NCBI RefSeq assembly: GCF_002283365.1
Contig: NZ_MQWD01000001.1
Span: 2,947,749 to 3,011,748 of the forward strand
Length of the DNA: 64,000 nucleotides
Reading direction: 5' to 3'
From: Rubrivirga marina
GTDB taxonomy: Bacteria > Bacteroidota > Rhodothermia > Rhodothermales > Rubricoccaceae
Shown here: positions 47,046 through 56,192 of the stretch, in pieces
How positions within the stretch are numbered: the stretch's first letter is position 1
Layout of the letters: each line of letters starts with the position of its first letter
Made by a program: the position numbers and the translations under genes
Notes under the pieces: model-generated
The model's input: the letters and a program-made list of their open reading frames with translations, nothing else
Told to the model about the DNA's origin: nothing
Databases searched by the model: none

Positions 47046-48374
47046 ATGGCCTGGTACCGGAAGCTCCACTGGCAGATCATTCTCGGCCTCTTGCTGGGCC
47101 TCGCCTTCGGCGTGCTGGCGGCCATCGGTGGGTGGGGCCCCTTCGTGTCGAACTGGATCGCGCCGTTCGGGACCATCTTTATCACGGCGCTCAAGCTGAT
47201 CGCCGTCCCGCTCGTCCTCGCCAGCCTGATCACCGGCGTCGCCAGCCTCGCCGACCTCCGCAAGCTGTCGCGGATCGGCGGCAAGACGATCGGGATCTAC
47301 GTCATGACGACGGCCATCGCCGTGACGGTCGGGGTGCTCCTGGCCGACCTCGTCCGGCCCGGGGACGCGTTCTCGCCGGAGCTCCGCGACGGCCTCGTGG
47401 AAGCGTTCGGCGAGGACGCCGGGGCCCGGACCGTCGACGCCGAGGCGATCGCGAACCGGGGCCCGCTCCAGTTCCTCGTCGACGCCGTCAGCGAGAACGC
47501 CTTCCAGTCGTTTTCCGACAACGGGAGCATGCTCCAGGTCGTCGTGATCGCCATCCTGTTCGGGATCGGGCTCGTGCAGGTGCCGAAGGAAAAGGCCGAG
47601 CCGGTCCTGGCCTTTTTCGAGGGCCTCAACGACGTCGTGATCCGGCTCGTCGACATCGTGATGCTGCTCGCGCCGATCGGCGTGTTCGCGCTCCTGGCCG
47701 ACACGATCGTCGCGACGGCCGGCGACGACCCGACGCGGATCCTCGGCCTGCTCGACGGGCTCAGCCGGTACATGGCCGTCGTCCTGGCCGGTCTCGCGAT
47801 CCACACCGTCGTGGTCTACCCGACGCTCCTGAAGCTGTTCACCCCGATGGGTCTGAAGGACTTTTTCCAGGGGATCGGGCCGGCGCAGCTCGTCGCGTTT
47901 TCGACGTCGTCGTCGGGCGCCACGCTGCCCGTCACGATGGAGCGGTGCGAGGAGAAGCTCGGCGTGAGCGAGGAGGTCTCGTCGTTCGTGCTCCCGCTGG
48001 GCGCGACGATCAACATGGACGGGACGGCGCTGTACCAGGCCGTCGCCACGTTGTTCATCGCGCAGGCGTTCGGGCTCGACCTCGGGCTCGGCGCGCAGCT
48101 CACGATCGTGCTCACGGCCGTGCTCGCCTCGATCGGGACGGCGGCGGTGCCGGGCGCCGGCATCATCATGCTCGTCATCATCCTCGAGGCCGTCGGCGTG
48201 CCGGCTGCCGGCATCGCCCTGATCCTCGGCGTCGACCGGATCCTCGACATGTGCCGGACGGTGACGAACGTGACGGGCGACGCGACGGTCGCGACGGTCG
48301 TCGCCGCCAGCGAGGGCCAACTCGGGCCCGTCAACCTCTCCGAAGACTCCGACCGCGTCGTGGTCGCCGCATGA
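47046..48374 (+). CDS. Dicarboxylate/amino acid:cation symporter (DAACS, SLC1 family)
   Basis: A 442-residue transporter with eight helices and two re-entrant hairpins. The HP1 serine-rich motif is FSTSSSGATLPVTM, the TM7 motif NMDGTALYQA, and the late HP2/TM8 region SIGTAAVPGAGIIML…RILDMCRTVTNVTGD carries substrate-binding residues. It should import C4-dicarboxylates, glutamate or aspartate with Na+ or H+. Its stop overlaps the next start (ATGA). Confidence 0.93.
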   Translation: MAWYRKLHWQIILGLLLGLAFGVLAAIGGWGPFVSNWIAPFGTIFITALKLIAVPLVLASLITGVASLADLRKLSRIGGKTIGIYVMTTAIAVTVGVLLADLVRPGDAFSPELRDGLVEAFGEDAGARTVDAEAIANRGPLQFLVDAVSENAFQSFSDNGSMLQVVVIAILFGIGLVQVPKEKAEPVLAFFEGLNDVVIRLVDIVMLLAPIGVFALLADTIVATAGDDPTRILGLLDGLSRYMAVVLAGLAIHTVVVYPTLLKLFTPMGLKDFFQGIGPAQLVAFSTSSSGATLPVTMERCEEKLGVSEEVSSFVLPLGATINMDGTALYQAVATLFIAQAFGLDLGLGAQLTIVLTAVLASIGTAAVPGAGIIMLVIILEAVGVPAAGIALILGVDRILDMCRTVTNVTGDATVATVVAASEGQLGPVNLSEDSDRVVVAA

Positions 48375-49903
48375 TCCGTCCCCTCCTCGTCCTCGCGTTC
48401 GCCGCCGCCTCGGTGTCGGCCCAGCCCACGCCCGGCGGCGGCGCCGACGCCCCCGCCCTCAGCCCGGCCGCCCAGCAGGCGCTCGGCCTGTCGGACGCGG
48501 GCGCCGCGCTCTACGCCCGCGCCTACGCCGACGCCCTCGCGTTCCGGCTCGACGACGCCCGCGCCGGCTTCCGCCGCCTCGGCGCGTCCGAGCCCGAGTC
48601 CGCCGCCGCCGCCTACGGGCTGGAGAGCGTCGCGCTCTGGGAGGCGCTCGTGACCGAGGAGGACGCGGTGTTCGACCGGTTCTACGCGCTCAACGACTCG
48701 CTGACGGCCCGGGCCGAGGCGCTCGGCGACGCGCCCGGCGCTCGCCTCGCGGTCGCCGCGGCCAAGCTCCACCGCGCGCTCGCGTTCGGCCGCCAGGAGC
48801 GGTACACGCGCGCCGGCAACTCCTTTCGCGAGGCCTGCGGCCAGTTCCGCGACCTCACCGAGGCCGACGCGCTCTACGGGCAGGGCGTCTGCGAGGTCGC
48901 GGCCGGGTCCGTCCCGCGGACGTATCGCTGGTTGGCCCGCCTCTTCGGGTTCACGGGGAGCGTGTCGGGCGGGCTCGACAAGCTCGATCGCGCCGCCCGC
49001 GCCGACGCGATGCTCGCCGTCGACGCGACGGTCGCCCTGGCCATCTCCGACGCCACGCTCAACGAGCGCCGCGCCGGCTCCGTCGACCGCCTCGTCGCCC
49101 TGGCCGACGCCTGGCCCGAGTCGCCGGTCCTCGCCTACCTCGCGGGGTATCACCTCCTCCTCGACCGCCGCGCCGACGAGGCCGAGGCGGTCCTCCGCCG
49201 GGCCGAGTCGTCGCTCCAGGGCGAGGGCGTGACGCCCGTCCCGTTCCTCGACGCCCACCTCGGGACGGCGCTGTTCCGTCAGCGCGAGTTCGAGGCCGCC
49301 GCGCCCATCCTCGAGCGCTACGCGCGGACGTTCCGGGGCCGCGCCCTCGTGGCGCAGTCGACGCTCTATGCCGGGATCGCGTACGAGATGACCGGCGACC
49401 GACGCCGGGCCGAGGCGCTGTACCGCCGCGTCCGCGCCGGGCGCGACTACGACGTGGACCTCTGGGCCGAGCGCGACGCCGAGAGCCGGCTGGACGCGCC
49501 GATGACGGACGCCCAGCGTGCGCTCGTGGTCGGCGGCGCGGCGTTCGACGCGGGCGACTACGAGGAGGCCGTCCGCGTCCTCCAGCCCATCGTCACCGAC
49601 AGCAGCCTGCCCGAGGCGGACCGGGCCGAGGCCGCCTACCGTACGGGCCGCGCCCGCCAGGCCCAGGAGGACTGGGACGAGGCGCTCCGCCACTTCCGCC
49701 TCGCGGCCGACAGCCCCGGCGACCCGCTCGCCCGGTGGGGCCCGTGGTCGGTTTACCACATGGGCGAGGTCTTCGAGGCCACGGGCGACCTCGACGAGGC
49801 CGAGCGCCACTACGAGCGCGTGCTCGAGAACGAGACGGAGTTCGACTACAACAAGTCGCTCGAGCAGCGGACGCGCGCCGCCCTGGAGCGGATCGGGCGC
49901 TAG
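48371..49903 (+). CDS. Secreted TPR protein
   Basis: A 510-residue helical repeat protein with a signal peptide (RPLLVLAFAAASVSAQ). It has a run of TPR-like units up to the C-terminus (ADRAEAAYRTGRARQAQEDWDEALRHFRLAAD, DLDEAERHYERVLENETEFDY). It probably acts in the periplasm as a scaffold or assembly factor. ATG 48371 overlaps the symporter stop; the longer in-frame stretch upstream lies antisense-like under the symporter gene. Specific partners are unknown. Confidence 0.75.
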   Translation: MIRPLLVLAFAAASVSAQPTPGGGADAPALSPAAQQALGLSDAGAALYARAYADALAFRLDDARAGFRRLGASEPESAAAAYGLESVALWEALVTEEDAVFDRFYALNDSLTARAEALGDAPGARLAVAAAKLHRALAFGRQERYTRAGNSFREACGQFRDLTEADALYGQGVCEVAAGSVPRTYRWLARLFGFTGSVSGGLDKLDRAARADAMLAVDATVALAISDATLNERRAGSVDRLVALADAWPESPVLAYLAGYHLLLDRRADEAEAVLRRAESSLQGEGVTPVPFLDAHLGTALFRQREFEAAAPILERYARTFRGRALVAQSTLYAGIAYEMTGDRRRAEALYRRVRAGRDYDVDLWAERDAESRLDAPMTDAQRALVVGGAAFDAGDYEEAVRVLQPIVTDSSLPEADRAEAAYRTGRARQAQEDWDEALRHFRLAADSPGDPLARWGPWSVYHMGEVFEATGDLDEAERHYERVLENETEFDYNKSLEQRTRAALERIGR

Positions 49904-49926
49904 CCCGGCGACCCTCCCATCCCACC

Positions 49927-51279
49927 ATGCCCCGACTCTTCGTCGCCGTCCTCGCCGCCGTCCTGGCCGTGCCCGCCTCGGTGGGGCAGGAGGCCCACTT
50001 CCAGACGGTCTGCACGCTGTACGATCATGACGGCGAGGCCGTCAGCGGCCCGCTTCAGGAGATCCAGTTGTCCGAGGCCGCGCTCGAGGGGGAGGCGACG
50101 CGGGTCGTGACCGAGAGCGCGACGGCGACGTTCGTCGTCGACTACTCGTCGAGCTTTACGGCGCAGGCGCGGGCGGCCTTCCAGCGCGCCGTCGACATCT
50201 GGGCCGACCACCTCACGTCGTCCGTCCCGATCCGCGTCAAGGCCGACTTCGCGCCGCTCGGGACGAACACGCTCGGGAGCGCCGGGCCGAACGTGACGGC
50301 CAACTTCCTGAATCGGCCGCGGGCCAACACGTGGTACCCGTTCGCGCTCGCCGACGCCCTGGCGGGGCGGGACCTCAGCCCCGACCCCGGCAACGATTTC
50401 TATTACGACATCGTCGCCCAGTTCAGCAGCACGAACAACAGCTTCTACTTCGGGCTCGACGGCAACCCGCCGTCCAATCAGTTTGACTTCGTGACGATCG
50501 TCCTCCACGAGCTCGGCCACGGCCTCGGTTTCGTCGGCTCCGGCAAGGTGGACAACGGGGCGGGTGCGGACGAGTGCACGGGGTCTGCCGGCCAGGGATG
50601 CTGGGGCTTCTTCGACGGCGAGTTCTTCCAGTTCCCGTTCATCTTCGACCGGTTCCTCGACGACACGAACGGCGTCTCGATGCTGAACCAGGCGACGTAC
50701 GGGAACCCCTCCAACGCGCTCGGCAACCTGCTTCAGAGCCGGGAGCTGTTCATGGACTCGCCGGAAGTGGTCCGCCTGTACGGCGAGCCCGCCCCCGTCT
50801 GGGCGCCGACCCCGTTCAACGAGGGCTCGTCGTTCTCGCACTGGGACGAGGTCGTCGTAACGGGCACGTCGGCCGCGCTGATGACCCCGCAGGTCGCCCG
50901 AGGCGAGGCGTACCAGGACCCCGGCGACATCACCTGCGCGTTCATGAGCGACATTGGCTGGCCGCTCGGCTCGGGCTGCCAGTTCCTGACCGTCGCGGAC
51001 GAGGCTGCCCCAGAGACGGCGTCGTTCCGCATCGAGTTGGCCGGTCCCAACCCGTTCCGCCAGTCGACCGCCGTTCGCGTCATTCGCCCCTCGGCGGGGC
51101 CGTTGCGCGTCGTCGTGCTGGACGCTCTCGGCCGCGAGGTCGCCCGCCTCGCCGACGGCGCCGAGGCGGGCGAGGTCACGGTCCCGTTCGTCCCGGCCGG
51201 GCTCGCCTCGGGCGTCTATCGGGTCGTCGCCGAGTCGGAGGGCCAGCGGGCCAGCCAGAGCGTGACGGTCGTCCGATGA
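49927..51279 (+). CDS. Secreted HExxH metalloprotease with T9SS C-terminal domain
   Basis: The product has 450 residues with a signal peptide (LFVAVLAAVLAVPASVGQ). The zinc-binding HELGHGLGF motif starts at His194 (Glu195 catalytic, His198). A C-terminal Ig-like T9SS sorting domain begins near GPNPFRQSTAVRV and ends SQSVTVVR. The catalytic part has a YSSSFTAQARAAFQRAVDIWADHLTSSVPI start seen in secreted PA-like/M10-type peptidases. It should be exported through the T9SS and processed by PorU. A paralogue follows with overlapping stop/start. Confidence 0.82.
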   Translation: MPRLFVAVLAAVLAVPASVGQEAHFQTVCTLYDHDGEAVSGPLQEIQLSEAALEGEATRVVTESATATFVVDYSSSFTAQARAAFQRAVDIWADHLTSSVPIRVKADFAPLGTNTLGSAGPNVTANFLNRPRANTWYPFALADALAGRDLSPDPGNDFYYDIVAQFSSTNNSFYFGLDGNPPSNQFDFVTIVLHELGHGLGFVGSGKVDNGAGADECTGSAGQGCWGFFDGEFFQFPFIFDRFLDDTNGVSMLNQATYGNPSNALGNLLQSRELFMDSPEVVRLYGEPAPVWAPTPFNEGSSFSHWDEVVVTGTSAALMTPQVARGEAYQDPGDITCAFMSDIGWPLGSGCQFLTVADEAAPETASFRIELAGPNPFRQSTAVRVIRPSAGPLRVVVLDALGREVARLADGAEAGEVTVPFVPAGLASGVYRVVAESEGQRASQSVTVVR

Positions 51280-52544
51280 GGCGGTTCGTTGCGGTCCTCG
51301 CCGCGGGCCTGTTCGTCGCGTCGGCGTCGGCGCAGGTGGAGGTGCTCCGGGCCACGGACCACTGCGTGCTGCCGGTCACGGCGTTCGAGGCCCCCGCGAG
51401 CGCCGCGCGGACCGCGTTCCCGTCGGCGCCCGACTGCGTCCCGGCGACGGAAGGCGCCGTGTTCGACGTGACCTACGACGGCTTCCCACCCGGCGCCGAG
51501 GCCGCGTTCCAGGCCGCCGTCGACACGTGGTCGTGCCGCGTCCGGTCCGACCAGCCCATCCGCGTCCTCGCCACGTGGGACCAACTGGCGCCGTCGACGC
51601 TCGGCTCCGCCGGCCCCTTCCTCTACCGCAACTTCGACGGCGCGCCGACGCGGGACGTCTGGTACGCCTCGGCCCTCGCCGACGCGCTCACCGGCCGGGA
51701 CCTCGGCGCGGACCGGCCCGACATCGAAGCCTTCTTCAACAGCGACTTCGACGACTGGCACTTCGGGCCGGGGCCGCCGCCGCCCGGCGACTACGACCTC
51801 TACACGGTCGTGCTCCACGAACTCGCCCACGGCCTCGGCTTCATCGGGGCGATGACGGTCGAAGGGAGCGTCGGCCGGATCGGGGACGACCCGAGCGGCC
51901 CGTTCAGCTACGACCTCCACACGCAGACCGCGACGGGCGCGCCGCTCCTCGACTCGGACCGGTTCCCCGACGGCTCCGTCCGCCTTGGGGCCGCGCTGCA
52001 GGGGGAGGTGCGATTCGTCGGCCGCGCCACGGACCAGGTGGCCGGAACTTCGGTCCCGCTCTACAGCCCGCCCCAGTGGGTCCAGGGCGGATCGTACTCG
52101 CACCTCTCTGAGGACGTCTACCGCGTCAACACCGCGGACGGACTGATGACGCCGTTCATCGCTCGGGGCGAGACGATCGCGGAACCGGGCGACGTCGTGT
52201 GCGCGGTGATCGCGGACGTCGGCTGGTCGCTCGCGGGCGATTGCGCCGCGCGCGTCGGGTCCCTTCCGGCGTTCGACCCCACCCTCACGCTCGAACGGCT
52301 CGGGCCGAACCCGACGCCGGGCCGGACGACGATCCGCATCTCGAGCGAGGAGGCGGTATCGATCGAGGTCCGGCTCCTCGACGTGCTCGGCCGGCGTGTA
52401 GCCGAATACGGGACGTTCGTGCTGGTCGGCGGCACCGCACGCGATGTCGTGGTTGATGGGGCGCGGATGGGGGGCGGGGTGTATTTCCTTTCGGTCCGAG
52501 GGGGGCCCGAGCCGGCCCTCCTCCCGTTGACGGTCGTGCGCTGA
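51276..52544 (+). CDS. Secreted HExxH metalloprotease, paralogue of the preceding gene
   Basis: A 422-residue paralogue of the upstream protease with the same plan: a signal peptide (FVAVLAAGLFVASASAQ), the zinc motif HELAHGLGF from His181, and a T9SS type C-terminal domain (GPNPTPGRTTIRI…LPLTVVR). Shared blocks such as STLGSAGP, DALTGRDL and the DGLMTPFIARGE region show tandem duplication. ATG 51276 overlaps the upstream stop. The pair is probably translated together. Confidence 0.8.
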   Translation: MRRFVAVLAAGLFVASASAQVEVLRATDHCVLPVTAFEAPASAARTAFPSAPDCVPATEGAVFDVTYDGFPPGAEAAFQAAVDTWSCRVRSDQPIRVLATWDQLAPSTLGSAGPFLYRNFDGAPTRDVWYASALADALTGRDLGADRPDIEAFFNSDFDDWHFGPGPPPPGDYDLYTVVLHELAHGLGFIGAMTVEGSVGRIGDDPSGPFSYDLHTQTATGAPLLDSDRFPDGSVRLGAALQGEVRFVGRATDQVAGTSVPLYSPPQWVQGGSYSHLSEDVYRVNTADGLMTPFIARGETIAEPGDVVCAVIADVGWSLAGDCAARVGSLPAFDPTLTLERLGPNPTPGRTTIRISSEEAVSIEVRLLDVLGRRVAEYGTFVLVGGTARDVVVDGARMGGGVYFLSVRGGPEPALLPLTVVR

Positions 52545-52698
52545 GCAGACGCTGGCGGGGGCTCCGTCGGCCTCGGGGGAGCCGTCGGAAGGCGGACTCA
52601 AGAGCGCCGATTCCGCTCAGGGTGCTGGACGGAAGACGCCTGATCGGGTGCTACGTTGCGGTCGCTCGGCCGCCCCTTCACACCGCCGAGGACACGCC

Positions 52699-53994
52699 AT
52701 GCAGACGACGGGGGACCCGGTGGCTCAGGCCTGTGCGGTCGTCGAGGCCTTCCTCCGCGCCGGGGCGGAGCCCGATCCCACCGCGTTGGAGGCGGCCCTG
52801 GACTACGTCGCCGACGACTTCTCGGGTGTCGGGACGGGGACGGGGGACCGCTACGACGGCCGCTCGGCACTGTCCGACGCGCTCCGTCGCGAGCGAGAGC
52901 GGAACCCCTCCACAGGCACCGCCGACATCACCTGGCTGCGAGGCCGCGCCTTCCACGCCGGAGCGGTGCTGCTCGAGGGGGTGGTGGGGTTCTCGATCGA
53001 CGTCCGTGGCGCGACTCACGTGATCGAGCCGCGATGTACGGCGGTGGTCGAGCGGAGGGGGGAGCGGTGGCTCGTCACGCACTTCCACTTTTCCCTAGCG
53101 AACGGGGCGCAGGACGACGACGAGACCCTCCTGGACGCTCTTGGGAAGCGGAATCGCGAGCTCGAGGTGGAGGTCGCTCGGCGGACGGTCCAGCTCGGAC
53201 AGGCGCTCGCCGACCTCCACTCCGCGCAGGCCCGTCTGGTGCACCAACAGACGATGGCCAGTCTCGGCGCGCTCACCGCCGGGATCGCCCACGAGATCAA
53301 GAACCCCCTCAACTTCATCAACAACTTCGCGGCCCTCTCGCGTGAGCTCGCGGGCGACCTCCGTCGGGCGCTGGCCGACGGGGACGTGGCCGAGGTGGAC
53401 GCGCTCCTCGGGGACCTCGCGGCGAACGCGGAGAAGATCGAGGGGCACGGCGCCCGCGCCGACGCCATCGTCCGAGCGATGATGGACCACGGGCGTGGGG
53501 GATCCGGCGATCGCGCGCGGGCCGACCTCAACGCGATCGTTTCCGAGTACGCCCGGCTCGCGGATCAGGAAGGCCGACAGCGGTCGGGGCTGGCCTTTCC
53601 CGTCACGGTCCGCCTCGACCCGGCGGTGGGAGAGGTCGAGGTGGTCGCGTCCGACATCGGGCGAGTCGTCGTGGGGCTCGTGAGGAACGCGCTAGACGCC
53701 CTACGCGAGACGGCGCGCGCACCCACCGAGGCGGACGCCCCTGGAGTGACGGTCTCGACTCGGCGGACGGATCTCGGCGTCGAGATCGAAGTCGTCGACC
53801 GTGGGAGCGGGATGGAGCCCACCGTCCGTGCCCGTGCCTTTCAGCCCTTCTACACGACGAAGCCGCCGGGGGAAGGGACGGGGCTTGGGCTGTCGCTCGC
53901 GCACGACATCGTGGTCAAGGGCCACGGGGGTACGATTCACCTGGAGAGCGAGAGGGGGTGGGGTACCTCCGTCATCGTCTCGCTCCCCGGCTGA
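52699..53994 (+). CDS. SnoaL-like domain fused to a histidine kinase
   Basis: A 431-residue cytoplasmic histidine kinase. Residues 1-135 form a SnoaL/NTF2-like alpha+beta barrel (QACAVVEAFLRAGAEPDPTALEAALDYVADDF), which often binds small hydrophobic ligands. A coiled-coil linker (about 140-185) leads to HisKA with His198 in GIAHEIKNPLNFINNF. HATPase_c has VVVGLVRNALDAL, VVDRGSGM and GEGTGLGLSLAHDI. No transmembrane helix is present, so it should sense a cytoplasmic signal. ATG 52699 was preferred over GTG 52648. No response regulator is adjacent. Confidence 0.85.
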   Translation: MQTTGDPVAQACAVVEAFLRAGAEPDPTALEAALDYVADDFSGVGTGTGDRYDGRSALSDALRRERERNPSTGTADITWLRGRAFHAGAVLLEGVVGFSIDVRGATHVIEPRCTAVVERRGERWLVTHFHFSLANGAQDDDETLLDALGKRNRELEVEVARRTVQLGQALADLHSAQARLVHQQTMASLGALTAGIAHEIKNPLNFINNFAALSRELAGDLRRALADGDVAEVDALLGDLAANAEKIEGHGARADAIVRAMMDHGRGGSGDRARADLNAIVSEYARLADQEGRQRSGLAFPVTVRLDPAVGEVEVVASDIGRVVVGLVRNALDALRETARAPTEADAPGVTVSTRRTDLGVEIEVVDRGSGMEPTVRARAFQPFYTTKPPGEGTGLGLSLAHDIVVKGHGGTIHLESERGWGTSVIVSLPG

Positions 53995-54616
53995 ATGAGG
54001 GAATGGCGCGGCCCCACGCCGGTCCCCGCATGAAACCGGTTGGACGAGTGCGCTCCGCCGGCCGGCGACAGCGGCGGCACGTCGCGCGGAGGCGTGAGCT
54101 CGGACAAAGTCCCGATCCGCAGTCCGCCTCGAGCGGAGGTCGGGGGCGGGCGGGTCGTCGGGCCGTTCAGGAGCGCGGACGACGTACGCGAATTCCCGCG
54201 TCGTGGTGGTGGACACGAGTAGGGAGCCAGGAGTGAAAAGGGCGGCTGGGCAGACCAGGCGGCGTGTCCAAACCTACTTCCGTGCCATGCGCTCCATGTG
54301 TGACCCCTGTGCCAGGTAGCGGGACCTGTATCGACTTGCCGCGGGGACGACCTGTAGACCACCACATGGGCTTCGTCCGTGTCGGCCAGCCCAGCCCCCT
54401 CTGGGGAGCTAGAGGGTTCCCCACTTGTCAGACCATCACCTCTAGAGCGCGGCGATCCAGACGGGTCGCCCATCCTCGAACTGGGCTCTACGCCGTCTCG
54501 GCTTGCGTTCAGCCCTCACGAGCGGGTCGGGTGTGTGACGACTTCGCGGCCGGTCGGCCGTTGCGGACAGTTGGGCACCTGGCTTGGCCGACCGGTCTCG
54601 ATCTCCCCCCCGACTG
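53995..54616. other. 622-bp region with no convincing gene
   Basis: Open frames here have atypical composition and no recognisable features. Near 54549-54575 there is a weak resemblance to the right arm of the attC-like repeats found further on (GGTCGGCC…GTTGGGC). This is the start of the accessory region. Confidence 0.5.
54479..54575 (-). repeat. Possible degenerate attC-like site
   Basis: The right arm (GGTCGGCCGTTGCGGACAGTTGGGC split by changes) lines up with the arm GGTCGGCCTACAGCGG…GTTGGGC of the site at 57017. A left arm is unclear: GCGTTCAGCC at 54504 matches the inner box of the 59266 and 59595 sites, but the AAC core is not in register. If real, it would close a decayed cassette running from 55787 leftwards. 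Confidence 0.25.
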
Positions 54617-54949
54617 ATGCACGCAGACGTCCCCTGGCCCCCGACCGCTTCGACTGCCGCCTCGGCTGCCGCCGCGATTACCGACGTGTACCCGGCCTCC
54701 GGCCGCCCCCCTGCGCCAGTCCCGCTCCTGTCCCCAGAGGGCATGGTGGGAGTCACGCCCGACGGCTTGGCGTTCCGAGTCGGCCTCGGTCCCGACGCGT
54801 TCCGGCTCGTACGGTGGTCGGCCGTCCGGCACGTCCTGCCTCCCGTGGGGGACGTGCTGACCGTCTACATCGCTCGCGTCGGGCCGGTCCACTTGCCGCG
54901 GCTTCTTGAGCCGGTCATCCGGCTCTACCGCGGAGCATCGTACGGCTGA
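54617..54949 (+). CDS. Hypothetical 110-residue protein
   Basis: An open frame on the plus strand with strong GC at third codon positions. Residues 35-105 look like a compact alpha/beta fold (GMVGVTPDGLAFRVGLGPDAFRLVRWSAVRHVLPP). The N-terminal 30 residues are Ala/Pro-rich. It is the only plus-strand candidate in the accessory region. No family was recognised; a PH-like fold is a guess and not claimed. Confidence 0.42.
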   Translation: MHADVPWPPTASTAASAAAAITDVYPASGRPPAPVPLLSPEGMVGVTPDGLAFRVGLGPDAFRLVRWSAVRHVLPPVGDVLTVYIARVGPVHLPRLLEPVIRLYRGASYG

Positions 54950-55115
54950 GGCCGGATCGAAGGGGAACGTCCCTCACGAGTCACGTCGCCGGATCGCACC
55001 GGCGCGTCCATCGGCCGCCGGATATCCTGGCAGAAGGATCGGCGCGGTCTCTAGCGCGATCTCGGAGCCGGAGGGGTCGTCGAAGAGGTCAGCCGCGTGC
55101 CGAGTGAGACCCCGG

Positions 55116-55346
55116 TCATCGGGCCATCTCCCCGTGTGAATGACGACGCTCCACGCCATGGGCTGCGGTGTGTAGCGAGACCAGGGCGTCGAGCGGTCGG
55201 CCAGCCGCGAGGAGCGATCGGTATTCGTAGACAGCCTGCCTGACGGCCGCGGCTGCGCCTTTCCGACCCTCCAACTCGAGCGTGTCGGCGAACGCGAGCG
55301 CTCTTACGGAGAGAGGTGTGGAGGGGTCGGTGTCGAACATGGCCAT
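55116..55346 (-). CDS. Hypothetical 76-residue helical protein
   Basis: A small protein predicted to be mostly helical (SVRALAFADTLELEGRKGAAAAVRQAVYEYRSLLAAG). It is on the same strand as the cassette genes to the right. The second Met, two codons in, could be the start. The DNA just upstream (55360-55395) is the most A+T-rich stretch nearby, suggesting a promoter. No family was recognised. Confidence 0.5.
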   Translation of the reverse strand: MAMFDTDPSTPLSVRALAFADTLELEGRKGAAAAVRQAVYEYRSLLAAGRPLDALVSLHTAAHGVERRHSHGEMAR

Positions 55347-55780
55347 GGGGGAACGTTAGCACCTATGAAGCCCTTATATCCAGTGTTTGTTAAAGAATGA
55401 TGCGGCCCCGTGCTGGATGGGTTCAGGCTCCTGGTTTGCTAGGGCACGGGTGCTCCATCTCGTCGTGGACCCTCCCGTGGATCCCCCGCCCACGATCGGG
55501 CGAGGCGGGTTCCGCTTGCCCGGAGGCGCCACGTCCGATGCGCCGTGAACGTCGCAGCCAGCTCGAGGTCGGTCCTCGATCGCACGCTCGGCCTCGGTGG
55601 GCTGGCAGGGGGGAGACGTCGCCGAATGAGCGGCTCGGCGGTCAAGGGGCGTGGGGGGAGCGAATAGAACGCGATGGGGCCAACGATACCTGGAGGAACG
55701 CCGCCGACCTCAGCGCCAGGCGCGAGGGTCTCCTCTCCATCCGCGCCGTCCTCCAGCGGGCCGGTCTCAACGAGTCGTCA
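55347..55780. other. 434-bp region without a clear gene
   Basis: It holds an A+T-rich segment at 55360-55395, likely the promoter region for the small minus-strand gene. The rest shows no coding signal or repeat that I can support. Confidence 0.45.
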
Positions 55781-55910
55781 CCCCAACGAGCGAGGGGCGT
55801 TCAACCGCCGCTGGCCACTGAGCGGTGTGGGCGAGCACGAGGATACGCCGCGGCGCCACCGGGACCGAGGGCGCTCGCTCCAGCTGTCGGCTTGCAACGC
55901 CGGGTTCGGG
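55781..55910 (-). repeat. attC-like cassette site 1
   Basis: A 130-bp site bounded by the cores CCCCAAC (left) and GTTCGGG (right), with inner boxes GCGTTCAACCGCCG and GTCGGCTTGCAACGCC. Read on the minus strand it follows the toxin gene, whose stop is 18 bp away. TATCCTCG (minus) lies at 55838-55845. It is related to sites 6 and 7. Confidence 0.7.
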
Positions 55911-55928
55911 CGCTTCGTGGCGCCGGCC

Positions 55929-56192
55929 CTATCGGTACACGTCTCGCCGGTTCCCCACTTTGACCACCTCGACGACGAGCACGTCGTCGGCGACCGTGTA
56001 GACGATCCGGTATTCGCCCTGCCGGACCCGGTACGCGCCCCGGCCCGTGAGCTTGGTGCAACCGGGCGGACGCGGGTCGTCGGCGAGCGCGCCGATCCGG
56101 TCCACCACGCTCTGGCGGTCCTTCATGCGACCGATGGCTCGGATCTCCTTGGCCGCGCTCCGCTTCACCTCGATCCGGTACCGCCCCGGCAT
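55929..56192 (-). CDS. RelE/ParE-family toxin
   Basis: An 87-residue toxin of the RelE/ParE superfamily (YRIEVKRSAAKEIRAIGRMKDRQSVVDRIGALADDPRPPGCTKLTG…YRVRQGEYRIVYTV…VVEVVKVGNRRDVYR). The RxGxYRIVY core and the C-terminal VGxRRDVY are family hallmarks. Members cleave mRNA on the ribosome or poison gyrase; which applies here is not clear, though the sequence looks more RelE-like. ATG overlaps the antitoxin stop. It forms a gene cassette with the antitoxin between sites 1 and 2. Confidence 0.9.
   Translation of the reverse strand: MPGRYRIEVKRSAAKEIRAIGRMKDRQSVVDRIGALADDPRPPGCTKLTGRGAYRVRQGEYRIVYTVADDVLVVEVVKVGNRRDVYR

Noticed and set aside
44147-47284. 1045-codon minus-strand open frame
   Set aside because: It spans porV, the VTE fusion and part of the symporter in antisense, and the product is Arg/Asp/Glu/Val-rich without domains.
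52648-52698. GTG start for the SnoaL-kinase
   Set aside because: It adds 17 residues (basic, no motif) and overlaps the TACGTTGC promoter-like element; ATG 52699 fits the domain start.
53701-54473. Minus-strand frames around the end of the SnoaL-kinase gene
   Set aside because: They overlap the kinase in antisense and have no start signal or recognisable fold.
54296-54560. Possible tRNA or structured RNA
   Set aside because: GGTTCC and short stems occur, but no acceptor stem, anticodon arm and T-arm could be put together.
54974-55159. 61-codon minus-strand frame after the 76-residue gene
   Set aside because: It overlaps that gene by 44 bp and shows no motif. It may be real but cannot be supported.
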